The notes beneath the pieces are model-generated. The model had not been told where the DNA came from and did not search any database. It worked only from the letters and a program-made list of their open reading frames with translations. Position numbers and translations under genes: made by a program. Shown here piece by piece: positions 35,601 to 44,549 of a DNA stretch of 64,000 nucleotides (its first letter is position 1; every line of letters begins with the position of its first letter). The stretch comes from Apricaphanius iberus (lineage: Eukaryota > Chordata > Actinopteri > Cyprinodontiformes > Aphaniidae), in assembly GCA_028564705.1 (NCBI GenBank), contig JAPXFQ010000831.1:1736001-1800000 (forward strand), written 5' to 3'.

Positions 35601-38398
35601 CCCACGGAGAGATTCACATTATTCCTGTAGACAGCCCAGCACCCCCCTGCTCTTTACCATCGCCCATACATCTCCGAGCACTGTTGAAGTTCATTACTTA
35701 AGTTATTCAATTTTTAAAGCAAATATCCAAAAAGATGTATTATTTTTTTTATACCAAGCTTTTATACATGTAAAGAAAAAGATATATGTGTTGTGTATAT
35801 GTAACATTATCTGTATTATGTTAATTGTATTGTGTAATCCAAACATTATAAGTCCTAGTGGTTGAAATGTGAATGTTATTACTGTAAAAGATGACTGTTT
35901 GTTTTCCTTCCTCAAAGCGAACGGTTTCTAACCTTGTGGACCTGTTACAATCTAGGTGCAATGGCTACTAAAGTGAGACGGCATGACACGCGGGTCCATC
36001 CTTACCAAAGGATTGTGACCGCAGACAGAGGTCAGTTTAGTCTCCTAGCTACACTTTGCTATTGACTGATGCATTTATATGATGATTATGCCTATTATGC
36101 CTCACTGCCTTAGTCAGAAACTTGTACATTGTCTGTATTGTACTTTTTGTTAGTTTTCCTCTCCCATCTGACTTGCCCTATACAGGAGGATCTCAATAAA
36201 TTAGAATATTGTTGTAATATTGTGAAATCTTAATTTTATATAGATTCATTACATAGTGGTGCGATTTTTTTTTTAGTGTTTCTGTCTCGTGATGTTGATG
36301 ATTGTGGCTTACAGCGAATGAAAACCCCCAAATTTGAACGTTACCTTGGGTTTATAAGCATAAAAAAAACAAAAAAAACTGTGAACCTACTGCAGAGCAT
36401 GCTCATGAAATGTTCGGTATGGCACTAAATACTTGTTCTGGGCTCCTTTTGCATCATTTACTGCATCCATGCTGAGTGACATGGTGGTGATGAGTCCGAC
36501 GTTCTGCTAAGGTGTTCAGGAAGCCTAGGTTATTTTAAAAGTGGTCATCAGCTTATCTGCATGGTCTGATGCCTCTCATCTTCCTCTTTACATACTGGCA
36601 CAGTGGTAAAATGGCAATTCTAGTGTGGGCAGCAGCCTAAAACAACGTTTTTGTTTAACATGAGAATTCCACGCTTTTTCCTACCACTTGTATTGTGTTG
36701 GACAAAGCTGTCTGTGAAAAAAAACAGGTTTATTGGCAATGGTCTATTCTCGCTTCCCCTCAAACTAGTCAATGCCTGTCGGCTAGACAAATGTTAGGTC
36801 AGCAGTCTTCTACATCTTTGTGTATATATATTTTTTATGGCCACAATGTAACTTTTTTTTTATCTCATTTTTTATCTGTCTTGTATGAGAGTGGTTCCTA
36901 AACTTTCCAGCTTCTGACTCGGAAAATAAAATTTTAGACACCTGTGACCCCAACTGTTTATAAAGCATGCAATCATTTTTGCTGAGTCAGTTAAAAAGTG
37001 TTACAGCAGCAATACAATCAACTTAAACAGACTAAATGTTGGCCAATATATCTAGCTTTTTTATCAGTTCCAGTCCTGATTGTTCTTTATCTTTTCCCAT
37101 ATCTATCAAATTTAAATGCATTCCCATTGCTATTTCATGTTTATGACCCTAAGTGGGGCCCTGACCTGAACTTTGGGATCTTCGCCTGTTTAGGATTGTC
37201 TTTTTAGAGAAACCGGCAAATTATTTTTCCATTCTACAACACGTTTTCCTTCCATACAACTTATCTGGTTAGTTTCTGTAGCAACTTTCTTTGGGTTTTC
37301 ATTAGCTATAAGTCTCATTTTATAAAATACCAGAAGCTTTGTTGATAAATGAGACTATTTTATCGAATCACTGAAATAAATCAACCTTTCAATCATATTC
37401 TAATTTGTTGAGATGCACCTGTATGTCAACACACCTGCTAAATAGTTGAGTGTGGTATGCACATTTTGTTTACATGTAGTAGTTAACTGTGACAGTATGT
37501 GTGTGTAAGTCAAAGCTCAGGCAAAAGCGAACTTTGGAGATTTGGTTGAGATGAATAGTTTGCAGGCAGTGTTTAAGGTGTAGAATGACATTCCTCTGAT
37601 GTGAAATTAGAGCCAGAAAAACAAAAGCAAGCATCATTTATCTCCTCTGCTATCAAAGAGGAAGGAGGACACGCTTTTCTATCCCACATCCGAAAGACGA
37701 GTAGCTGTGCTGCTACCAACTTCCATTTCACCCCGAGATTCAAATCTCGTTATTATTTTTCTAGAAACAAAAGACTCGCACAGACATTAGCTGAGTTAGC
37801 TTGCGTTGTATTGCAAATATATTGGAATAAAGCTAAATACTTTTTCGTTTTTGATATTTCAGTTGTACACGAGGTACTGTCATTTTATATTTGGAACATT
37901 TTATATCAAATGTATTTATGGTTTTTGTGTATATTTATACTCTACAAAAATATACTGCAAAATAAAGAGAGAGAATTAGAAATCATTGATTCATCTATTT
38001 ATTGCACACTTATTCCACGCCGAAACTTTAGCTTTTTTTCCCCACATCAGCTTACCACTAATCAAACTGTTTGCGAGAGACACTAAAACACTAGATTTTG
38101 GTTCATTTCTTTGTCTAATTTTATTTATTTATTTGTTAATTTTCATTTTGCCTTTTATTTGCTTCCGTTTGGTGGTTTTGGGGGCAGTGTGCGCTTAAAT
38201 AAAACCAACCGCCTAGCTACCTGATTTAAGGGGTGGAATTTTAAGGGGGAGGGGCCACATGTGAGATTGCATTCATTTTATTGTTAAAATGATGTCATTC
38301 CAGTCTCTTCTTGCTGACACTAATATCCTTTCTATCTTTTTTTGTTTCTGTTTGTTTTTGTTTTTGTTTCTAACCACCTAGCCGCCACCGGCAACTAA
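2466..38398 (+). CDS. qki: Quaking KH-domain RNA-binding protein, QKI-5-type isoform, 3' part of gene (five exons)
   Basis: The coding sequence joins 2466-2609, 29443-29530, 31446-31745, 35956-36030 and 38382-38398, giving 621 coding bases (207 residues) plus a TAA stop. All introns are GT-AG and the phases agree (0, 1, 1, 1). The product is the C-terminal part of a STAR-family protein. Seen in order are the second half of the KH domain ([20 protein letters not shown]), QUA2 ([16 protein letters not shown]), a Pro/Ala-rich tail, a tyrosine-rich [10 protein letters not shown] segment, the RVHPYQR nuclear signal and the AATGN end. Quaking proteins bind ACUAAY-type RNA sites and control splicing, export, stability and translation, and the QKI-5 form is nuclear. 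Vertebrate QKI-5 is about 341 residues, so roughly 134 N-terminal residues (QUA1, first half of KH) are encoded before base 1. The [18 protein letters not shown] stretch and [11 protein letters not shown] resemble the fish qki2-type paralogue as I remember it; paralogue assignment is uncertain. Confidence 0.96.
4879..5589. mobile_element. hAT-type non-autonomous element
   Basis: The left end aggattgcaatgattagtcg and the right end containing ttagtcgattatcaaaat...cggcccttt form imperfect inverted ends with the repeated ATTAGTCGAT core. Flanks TCATATCT (4871-4878) and TTATATCT (5590-5597) are a 7/8 matching 8-bp target duplication, as expected for hAT. Confidence 0.6.
6164..6185. repeat. (CA)n microsatellite
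   Basis: A dinucleotide run of about 11 units. Confidence 0.9.
7185..7563. repeat. Interspersed repeat, copy 1 (unclassified, probably hAT-like)
   Basis: The part from about 7300 to 7563 aligns with 24672-24936. Shared blocks are cac..attct.aacactcca, the agatctagt block, agtcatattt..aattt, and the closing cgata...tacatccc. The end resembles hAT tails of the type taggga.... Confidence 0.5.
9222..10105 (+). mobile_element. hAT-type non-autonomous element (copy A), intact ends
   Basis: The element starts taggggtggacggtatgg and ends taccgcccaggcctg, so the ends are imperfect inverted repeats sharing TGG(G/A)CGGTAT. It is flanked by a perfect 8-bp target duplication GGAATATG (9214-9221 and 10106-10113). 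At 884 bp it has no transposase frame and is non-autonomous. The same family occurs at 11770-12717 (opposite orientation) and 1177-1770. Confidence 0.88.
11770..12717 (-). mobile_element. hAT-type non-autonomous element (copy B), intact ends
   Basis: The element starts taggcctgggcggtatacc and ends gcccacccct plus a. It has a perfect 8-bp target duplication ATTGATGT (11762-11769 and 12718-12725). It is 948 bp, the reverse orientation of copy A, and 1.66 kb away from it. Confidence 0.88.
18374..18397. repeat. (AT)n microsatellite
   Basis: A dinucleotide run of about 12 units. Confidence 0.9.
18967..18999. repeat. Perfect 13-bp hairpin
   Basis: The arm ctaatttgtcagc (18967-18979) is the exact reverse complement of gctgacaaattag (18987-18999), with a 7-nt loop ttaatct. 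No gene signature surrounds it. Confidence 0.8.
20202..20222. repeat. Homopolymer C21
   Basis: Twenty-one consecutive Cs lie in the long intron. The exact length may be affected by sequencing error. Confidence 0.85.
20585..20655 (-). mobile_element. LINE 3'-tail fragment (L2/Rex-like)
   Basis: The stretch gcaactttatttgtgtagcaccc...caaggtaactcaaagtg is the reverse complement of the typical fish LINE tail (aaagcactttgaattacctt...gtgctatacaaataaagttgc). Only the 3' end is recognisable. Confidence 0.5.
20876..21785. mobile_element. Foldback element: 0.9-kb near-complete palindrome
   Basis: Two arms of about 380-420 bp (about 20876-21300 and 21404-21785) are imperfect reverse complements along almost their whole length. 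Outer match: tttaaaggggaagttt against ttaagggagaagtttt. Middle match: gcctactcaccc, tttgga, attcagt and atgggag.tgtg on both arms. Inner match: agttgtagtctgagcagg and actctgtgct on both. About 100 bp of loop remains. It has no transposase. Open frames inside are by-products of the repeat. No clear target duplication was seen. Confidence 0.75.
24672..24936. repeat. Interspersed repeat, copy 2
   Basis: This stretch aligns with 7300-7563 (see that entry) and is truncated at its left end. Confidence 0.5.
27180..28140 (+). mobile_element. 5'-truncated L2-clade LINE, reverse-transcriptase C-terminal remnant
   Basis: Conceptual pieces in shifted frames read [79 protein letters not shown] and [20 protein letters not shown]. 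These are the conserved blocks downstream of the reverse-transcriptase core in L2-like retrotransposons. The element ends cgccttataaataaactcat followed by a short tttgattt repeat, the usual L2 tail. At least two frameshifts and a stop (27658-27662 area) break the frame, so it is dead. Endonuclease and most of the reverse transcriptase are missing. Confidence 0.85.
29443..29530 (+). CDS. qki: qki exon: QUA2 region
   Basis: This exon is 88 nt, entering in phase 0 and leaving in phase 1 (a single c carried over). It encodes [20 protein letters not shown] followed by TYRDNNIKT. This is the QUA2 element, which in STAR proteins packs on the KH domain and reads the 5' part of the ACUAAY site. The acceptor tttctttttctcag precedes 29443 and the donor is acac|gtaagt at 29531. 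The upstream intron is about 26.8 kb, by far the longest in the window. Confidence 0.96.
29896..30155. mobile_element. hAT-type miniature element, 260 bp
   Basis: The ends tagggatgcaatgatat and tatatgtgtatcccta are inverted repeats. Flanks GGGAAAAT (29888-29895) and GTAAAAAT (30156-30163) are a 7/8 target duplication. Confidence 0.65.
30487..30580. mobile_element. Solo terminal repeat of a Tc1-like transposon
   Basis: The stretch ttgaatcactgaaataaatc...tgatattc..agaa...gatgcatctg, followed by TA, matches the right end of the Tc1-like copy at 36183-37421 (ttctaatttgttgagatgcacctg). No partner end was found nearby. Confidence 0.6.
31262..31440 (+). promoter_or_regulatory. Extended pyrimidine tract with C19 before qki exon 6
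   Basis: About 180 nt upstream of the exon are mostly C and T, including 19 consecutive Cs (31302-31320). It is far longer than an ordinary polypyrimidine tract and offers sites for PTB- and PCBP-type splicing regulators. Confidence 0.6.
31446..31745 (+). CDS. qki: qki exon: Pro/Ala/Tyr-rich tail
   Basis: This exon is exactly 300 nt, phase 1 in and phase 1 out. It starts [17 protein letters not shown] and ends [11 protein letters not shown]. Visible features are a seven-alanine run written with mixed GCN codons, a proline-rich block ([17 protein letters not shown]), the NGTPTLVPP block and the tyrosine cluster [12 protein letters not shown]. In mammalian QKI such tail tyrosines are Src-family phosphorylation sites that lower RNA binding. 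The acceptor atggcag lies at the end of an unusually long pyrimidine tract (about 31262-31440) that includes 19 consecutive Cs. The donor is ctag|gtaaga at 31746. A second donor 141 nt downstream is in frame (see the next entry). Confidence 0.95.
31746..31886 (+). CDS. qki: Possible alternative in-frame extension of the qki tail exon
   Basis: From the standard donor at 31746 the reading frame stays open for 47 codons to a second donor-like site, gaaag|gtaaat, at 31887. The 141-nt segment is a multiple of three and ends in the same phase (1) as the normal exon end, so splicing from it to 35956 would add 47 residues and continue into [11 protein letters not shown] without a shift. The added peptide begins [11 protein letters not shown], includes the aromatic/glycine run GSFFYPGVG and ends SHNQDFLKG. 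Without use of the second donor, the open frame stops at TGA 31907-31909, giving an alternative short C-terminus. Base composition is less AT-rich than the flanking intron. I do not recall this segment in known QKI isoforms. It could be chance, because an open run of this length is not rare. Confidence 0.35.
31887..35955 (+). other. qki intron between tail exon and nuclear-signal exon
   Basis: A G13 run sits at 32012-32024. The stretch 32988-33330 faintly resembles a decayed Tc1-like transposase in reverse. The stretch starting near 33424 (gttgggcgatacagcc) resembles a hAT end without a partner. An AT-rich microsatellite lies at 34037-34063. The rest holds nothing I can name. No QKI-6 (GMAFPTKG) or QKI-7 (EWIEMPVMPDISAH) ending was found. 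Confidence 0.55.
32012..32024. repeat. Homopolymer G13
   Basis: Thirteen Gs lie 266 nt after the normal end of qki exon 6. They are complementary to the C19 run upstream of that exon. Confidence 0.85.
35956..36030 (+). CDS. qki: qki exon: QKI-5-specific nuclear-localisation exon
   Basis: This exon is 75 nt, phase 1 in and phase 1 out. With the carried g it reads [20 protein letters not shown] and then VTADR. It holds the RVHPYQR motif, the non-classical nuclear localisation signal that distinguishes QKI-5 from the cytoplasmic QKI-6 and QKI-7 forms. The acceptor is tttctaacc...caatctag and the donor is agag|gtcagt at 36031. Because the exon is symmetric, skipping it would join Leu/Gly of the tail directly to AATGN and remove the signal. 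Confidence 0.96.
36183..37421 (-). mobile_element. Degenerate Tc1-like transposon, both ends present
   Basis: The left end caggaggatctcaataaatt and the right end aatttgttgagatgcacctg are inverted repeats, each flanked by the TA target site (36181-36182 and 37422-37423). Within 36420-36600 the sequence (gggctccttttgcatcattt, ctgctaaggtgttcaggaag, cctctcatcttcctcttta) matches the antisense of a Tc1-type transposase gene, heavily mutated, with no usable frame. At 1239 bp it fills half of the last coding intron. Confidence 0.8.
38101..38381 (+). other. End of the last qki coding intron
   Basis: After the Tc1 relic the intron (37422-38381) contains no named element. It ends in a T/G-rich tract and the acceptor ctaaccacctag. 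Confidence 0.6.
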
Positions 38399-38399
38399 C
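38319..38399 (+). promoter_or_regulatory. Cluster of QKI/SF1 sites at the last 3' splice site
   Basis: ACTAAT (38319-38324) lies about 57 nt before the terminal exon. TAAC (38371-38374) lies 7 nt before the splice site, and ACTAAC (38394-38399) overlaps the stop codon. The last two are 19 nt apart, within the spacing allowed for a bipartite quaking element, and they straddle the 3' splice junction, so the complete element exists only in unspliced RNA. ACUAAY also resembles the branch site read by SF1. Confidence 0.45.
38382..38398 (+). CDS. qki: qki terminal coding exon: QKI-5 ending
   Basis: The last coding piece begins after tttctaaccacctag. With the carried g it reads Ala-Ala-Thr-Gly-Asn and TAA (stop at 38396-38398). 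These five residues are the invariant QKI-5 C-terminus. The exon continues into the 3' UTR. The stop codon sits inside ACTAAC (38394-38399), which is itself a quaking/SF1 recognition core. Confidence 0.95.
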
Positions 38400-39984
38400 A
38401 CATGACCTTCTGACCTCTGAACTCTTCACCCAATGACGAGCCGCCCCAAGCCTGCCTGCTGATCAGTTAACTGGTAATTGCCTTTTGCTAGCCTCTTGGA
38501 CGCAAGTGGCAAAGAAAGAGCGAGAGGCGTCTACCCGTACAGTTACCCTAACACGTTCTGACAAAAAGATAGAAACCAACGCAGAATCTTCACTGAAACG
38601 CAACAAAAACCCAACACAGCTGTGGATTATTCATTATTTTTATTCCTCTGTTCATGAGTTCAGTTCCCATTCTTTCTCTTTCTTTTTCCTCATGAATCAC
38701 GCTCCGGGTGGATCTGTTTGTGGAATTACTCACGAATCTGCACTGAATTATAAAGCAATAAAGAACCCCCGACCCGCCCATCTGAACGCCCGCCAACCCG
38801 CCTCCAATTACTCTGATTAGGTGACCTCAGCCACTGTCCATCGCCAGTCTGAGACGCAAACTGTTTTGGTTTCGGGGTGATTTTCAGGATCACCCGCAAA
38901 TTGCCCGCTGAACCTTCCTTTCTGAACCTTACCGGCCCCACCCCCTACACCGCCCACCCGTCAGACCCCCGACTGCTGCAGCAGAGAAAGAAACAGAAGG
39001 AACGGGAATGTTCACTTGCATTAACGTGTTTAATTTCTGTCATCCCCCCTCCCCCTTGCAAACATGTATTTCAGTTGTTGAGCTTGTAATTATGAGCTGA
39101 CACATTCTGGGTGTGCCCCTCGAAATGGCTTTCTGTCTTTTTTTTTTTTTCAAAGCATGGCTAAAATGGTTGCAAAAAAAAGCTTTTTTATGATTTATGT
39201 TCTTTTTCCTCTTTTGATTTAATGCTTTTCTTTAAAAAATTTCAGTTCAGATCAAACTAATTGGCTTCAATCACCGAAACAAAGCAGGTGGTTATCTGTG
39301 GAAGTCAGAACAGAGTTTAGTGTTTGAGGCGGAAAGTGAAAGGTGTGATGGGAGGGTTAGTTTGGGTTGATGGGTCTACGTGTGTGCGTGTTTTGATTAA
39401 TACTACAACAAAAGTGGGGGTGTGCTGAGGTTTCGGGGATGCGGGCCCCCATCCACACTACATCCATTATCCAGTGCCTGATGTATTTAGAAGAATATCT
39501 CGATGATTAGCTCAGCTGTGATCACAAAGATTTAGAAAAAAAAAGAAAAAAGTATTTTGTGCGTATTTAGCCAAAGGGTTTTCAGTGAATAATATATCTG
39601 CAGTTATGCATCTGTCTCACAGAGGGCTCTCCTTGTGACTTTTAGAGTTTGGGTGCCTGCCTTCAGCTGGAACAGACCGCCAGGCAGTTAGATTTCCGAC
39701 CCCTTACCGCTCAGTTTTATTTGTTCCTACTTTCCTGTGGTGTAAACAGGCAGTTAACACTAAAATTACAAGCTACTCGATTATAGTAAAGCGCTAGGGG
39801 GAACGAAAGACACTCACGACAAGCAAGAGGTTTATTTTCATTTGTTTTCTATCAAATTTTTTTGCCAAATTTTTCTTCTTTTTTTTACTTTTAGTTTAAA
39901 TTTTTATCTTCTGTTTTGTGTGTGTTAGTTGGGGCATGAGGTCGACATAATCCTGACCTTTCTGCATATTCTTTTAATTATTTT

Positions 39985-40000
39985 ACTAATGAAACCTAAC
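39985..40000 (+). promoter_or_regulatory. Bipartite quaking response element in qki 3' UTR
   Basis: The sequence ACTAAT-GAAACC-TAAC matches the published QKI response element, a core ACUAAY with a UAAY half site within 1-20 nt (here 6 nt). It lies about 1.6 kb after the stop codon in the gene's own 3' UTR, which fits autoregulation, known for mammalian QKI. Confidence 0.55.
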
Positions 40001-41849
40001 ATATGCCAAACCATCCATAAGTGCATCCACAATGTGTCACACCTCCCTCTGACGGTAGTCCAGCTTCTGAGCCCACAATCCTTTGTTTAAATCTCAAGAA
40101 AAAATAGGATGTAAAAGCCATGCCTGCCTGTTCAAATTGCTTTATACATACGTCTTATATATATCTATAAATATATCTATAAATATATAAAAATGTAGAT
40201 ATCTGTCAATGCATATAAAAATACAGATGAGAACAAAAAAGTTAATTTTACAGGGTGCTGGAGATGAGAAAAAATCTATTTTTGGCAATTTTAGCTTTTG
40301 ATACTTTACTTGCAGTTATAAAATAATAATGAAAAAAAATTCACAAAAAAAAAACTTTTTTTGACGATTTAGGAGGAAAACAGAACATGAGTGGGTGGGG
40401 AAAAGTGCTGTTGCCTGGTATATAATTGGGGGGGTAAAAGGAAAACTAAAGCGGTCAGAACCATCAGAGATCAGATCGAGACAGACACCTAAAAGGATCG
40501 ATTCAAAGTGCCTTATCAGCAGTGGTTTCTGTTTTTTAGTATTCCAGTTGCGTTTTAAGATTAAAACAACAAAAGAACAAACAAACAAAACAAAAAAAAG
40601 GATACCCAGCACCCACCAAGATGGCGCAGAGAGGAACGGGAAGTGTTACGCGCTCGTAAAAGACGAGCTGGGCGGCTCCCACCGTACCGTGGCGCTGCCC
40701 GAGTTACTCTATGCAAAAAGAATAGCAGTCGTTTTGACCAGCTAAAAATATGTGCCATGGTTTTTGTCTTCCTGAAAGTGTTTTTAAGTTTTTACTTTTC
40801 CTTCACTCGATGGCCCTTTACTCTGCCAACTGAGCAGATCTTGTCTTTTTTTTAATTTAGGTTTTAACAGTGATATGAATTATTGTCTATTTTGGTTTTC
40901 TTTTGACTGTATCTTGAACAAATTGAACTGCCATTAGCAACCTAGTAGTCTGCCACAAGACGTTCTGATGATGAGCTGAGAAAGATGCGCACCTTTCAGG
41001 GAAACAAGGAGGAAAGTGTTTGTTTTACCAGCGCCTTCCTGTCCACATATCTCCGTGTCAATTTGACAACAAACTATCAGTACAGTAATGAGATTTCTAA
41101 TGGACGAGGGAAGCGCTGGGTAATGAAACAAGCACCTGCTTCACAGTCAGATAGTTTCCAGTTATTGAAACGACTGACAGCTTATTGCTGAAAGGTGAAA
41201 TTGACGAATTGTTGGATCCAACAGAGCCGTCGGCGGTCTATTTCCTCCCTCTCGCAACGTGCCGTTACACCAAAAGGTCAATGAATTGTTTTTGTTTTTT
41301 TGGTCTACTTCAGTGTTATTATTTTAAATTGAAATGCAATATTAAAGTTGAGAAAGAGATGGCAAATCAGCATTAACAGTATTAAGAAAATCCCCTCTGC
41401 AATGTTCCAACATACTGTGTCATTGTGAAAGGCTGGATAAGTCCATCAGGTGGAAGGTTGACTCTATACCTACCGTATTCTCTCTGGCCTGCCTACTACA
41501 TGTATGATAATGTAATTAACAGCCATTGTTACAGGTTTATAATGTATTTTTCTAATCTCATTTTATATGTATATTAATCATGTTTCTGAGTGTTTTTTTT
41601 TCTTTTCTTTTTCTTAATTTTTATGAAACCCACAGCTCTCCCACCACCTCCTCTCCATCTCGACCTTTCTCCTGTGGGGAGTGTTGCCTTCTTCTCTGTT
41701 AGATTTAGTTTTTTCTTGCCAACTCCCAGCTTGTTTAACTCATTAGCTACTTTATTAGTTTTCCTTGTCATAAGTATTTTTACATGCTTGCATTTAGTTT
41801 TCATGGTGTTTGCTGTTATTTTTCTTATTAACCTCTTGGCATTTATTTT

Positions 41850-41855
41850 AATAAA
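41850..41855 (+). terminator. Candidate proximal polyadenylation signal of qki
   Basis: AATAAA is followed about 40 nt later by a TG/T-rich segment (41891-41909) of the kind bound by CstF. It would give a 3' UTR of about 3.5 kb. Confidence 0.45.
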
Positions 41856-42791
41856 AACATTCTTAGTAAGAATTTTACTAACTTGCTGATATTTTGTCTT
41901 GTGTTTTTAACCTGTTTCATGAATGTTGTTACCCTGGTCTGGTTCACGGACTAACACGATTAAAACCAGCGTATGGCCACGACTTTTACTCACTGACATG
42001 CAGGAACACACACCTACACACACACACAACCTAACTGGAAAGTGCACAAATTGGCGGGGTTCCTCACTGCTGCTCTCACACTCTCTGCTCCGTTCCACTG
42101 ACGCTGCATCCAGTCGTCTCAGTTAGTCCTTCTGTGTCACTGAAACCCTGCAAGACTGCAGGAAATGAAGGGAGGAGTGTAAGCTACTTGAGGGCACTGC
42201 TTAAACTTCAGAGTCAGCAGTTCGAGACTTGATGGAGCTTGCTCTAAGAAAGCCACATTACGTGGACCTAAAACATATATTCCATTTTCCACCTTTTAAT
42301 ATGACGTATATCCTGTACAGTTGAGCTGAAAAACAAGCAAATTTGGACAGGGAAGCTACCGAGAGGGCAAAAGTGGCACTGATGAAGCAACATAAAAAGC
42401 ATCGGTCGTTTTCTAGATGCGACAAAAATGAAAATTTTCAAACAAAAAGCATCCAAACCTGTTAAGAATGAAATAATAACACTGATTTGTTGTCATTTTT
42501 TATGATCTGATTAATCCAAACTTCAAGTAGTCATTTGCAAATGTCACTTTTTGTTCATCATTTGGTGTTACAATTTGGGTCTCGGCTGCCTCTGTAAACT
42601 CTCCAAACATGAGTAAAAACCATCAATCCTGTTTTTTTATTTTGTTTGTGTGCAAATTTTTACTTTCAGAAATCGTGTATCACTACTCGTTTGGAAAAAG
42701 AGCCTTATTGTGACATCACAATAAGCAGAATTGGCATATAGCAGTCTGTCAAAGCCCGTCCTTTCAGTTCTGTACCATTGTGTGTGAAGTA

Positions 42792-43039
42792 TGGAGGACT
42801 ATTAGTGCCAAAATTGAAAATAAATACATTTGGAATCTGTGTTTGAAATAACTAAATAAACATACAAGTAAAATTGAAAGTAAATAAGTATGAAGAAATA
42901 CAATTTAAAATAAATGTAAGTGGAAATAAAAATTAAGAAAAAAATTTCGACATGCATTTATTTCTACATTTATTTACTCATTTTCAATTGCTTGTAGTTA
43001 ACCCTTTTTTTATTCTATTTTGGCAAGATCAGTCCTCCA
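42792..43039. mobile_element. TA-flanked miniature inverted-repeat element, 248 bp
   Basis: The left end tggaggactattagtgccaa and the right end (reverse complement tggaggactgatcttgccaa) match. TA is present on both sides (42790-42791 and 43040-43041), as for Tc1/mariner-type elements. The interior is AT-rich and non-coding. Confidence 0.7.
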
Positions 43040-44549
43040 TACAACAGGACCTGAAGCCTAGTAACAAATTTAGTGGTCTGTTACTCCTGATTTGCATAAA
43101 AGTATGTCCAAAGGAACACTATATCCACAATGAAGCGCGGTGCTGGTGGCAACATGACTGCGTTTCTTTAGGTTAAATTGTTTTCTTTTTCGCTCTCTCG
43201 AACAGTTCGAAATTAGTCATTTTAGTCCCAAGAGCTTCAGTTGATAAAGAGGGATATATGATGTGTGGATGGCAGCGAGACCAAATAAACAAGAAAGTCA
43301 AAGTTTCAGAGGTAAAGCTACTGTTAAATGTATTATTTTTATTTGAATTGTTCAGGATGTTTGTTTTATTAAATGCGCACAAAGTTTTCCATAGTTTCAT
43401 CCTGACCTTTTTTTCTTCAACATAAAAGCTGTCTTTCTATATAAGACGTGTCCACTTTTGAGAGCAGCTATAATCCTCCGAAGCTGAAGCTTTCTCCTGC
43501 CATTAGTTACTGCAGCACTCATCACAATCTGTGCAAAAAGTACTCCACATTAGTCATCTCAGAGGGATTAATGTCGCCGTGAACGTGTAGGGCACAAAGT
43601 CTCATCAGCGCACATTATAAAAAAGAGGAGTTATTTACAGATGACACTCTGGGCAGATTTACAGAAGACTGTCTAAAGCCGTCCATTTTTGTTTTTTCCC
43701 GCGGGGACGGCAGTGTTACGTTATCTCCAGCTGTTGTCTGTTCAACGAGCACTTCTCCCCTGTTCAGCTTATTGATGGAACAACTACTGCTGGGCCATTT
43801 GGGAGCATCTATGCTGCTTAGACACACACCAGTGCACCGTGCCAATATGAAGTACTCTGGGATCAAAACAACCTCAGTGTTTCAGTCTTTCTGTGTAAAA
43901 TGTTTGGGTTTTAGCTGGCCGCCACTTATTGTTTTTCAGGGAGTTATTATTTTTTCTCTATTTGAAGCGCCGCCAGTGCTGCTTGTTCATTTCTCCTCCC
44001 TGGGTTCACTAAGCTTTCCTCCTCTTTCCACTAATTCGGGGTATTGATACTGACTCAAACAAATGATTAACTTTATTAATCCTGATTCCTTAACACAACA
44101 AGTGGCACCTCTGGAGTTATTTTACACCCTTTTTACCCCTGTCCCCCCACTTCACTGCAAAAATAACCTTGGCAGTAAATGCTTCTATACCTTTTATAGC
44201 TCAGCGAGAACAAAACAAAAACATCATAGCTAACATCTCTTCTCTCTGAAATTAACATTCAGACTGTTCCTTTGATCTGAAAATGGATCAGCTGCTTTAA
44301 AACTTGCAAGCCGAGGCAGGGAATGTGATTACAGGCAGCAGTTTTGTGTTTTTTTGTGTGTGTTTCTTTTTTTTTTTTATGAATGTAGATTGTTCAGCCT
44401 TATTTTACTCATGTCCGCTTGGTTTTCATTGTTTTTTCTCTTCCATACAACAAGCAACTTTAGCTCCAATCCGTCCATTTGCTGTCTGTGTATTGATGGT
44501 CTTCTTTTTGAATAGATCAGAGAGGATTTCTGATTTTGTGAAGCACATT

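Noticed and set aside
37601..38086. 161-codon open frame in the last coding intron
   Set aside because: It is Phe/Tyr/Ile-rich as expected from AT-rich DNA, has no domain, and lies between a Tc1 relic and a splice acceptor.
39120..39135. atggctttct as a possible QKI-6 ending (GMAFPTKG)
   Set aside because: The match stops after Met-Ala-Phe, with no following PTKG and no acceptor. It lies in the QKI-5 3' UTR.
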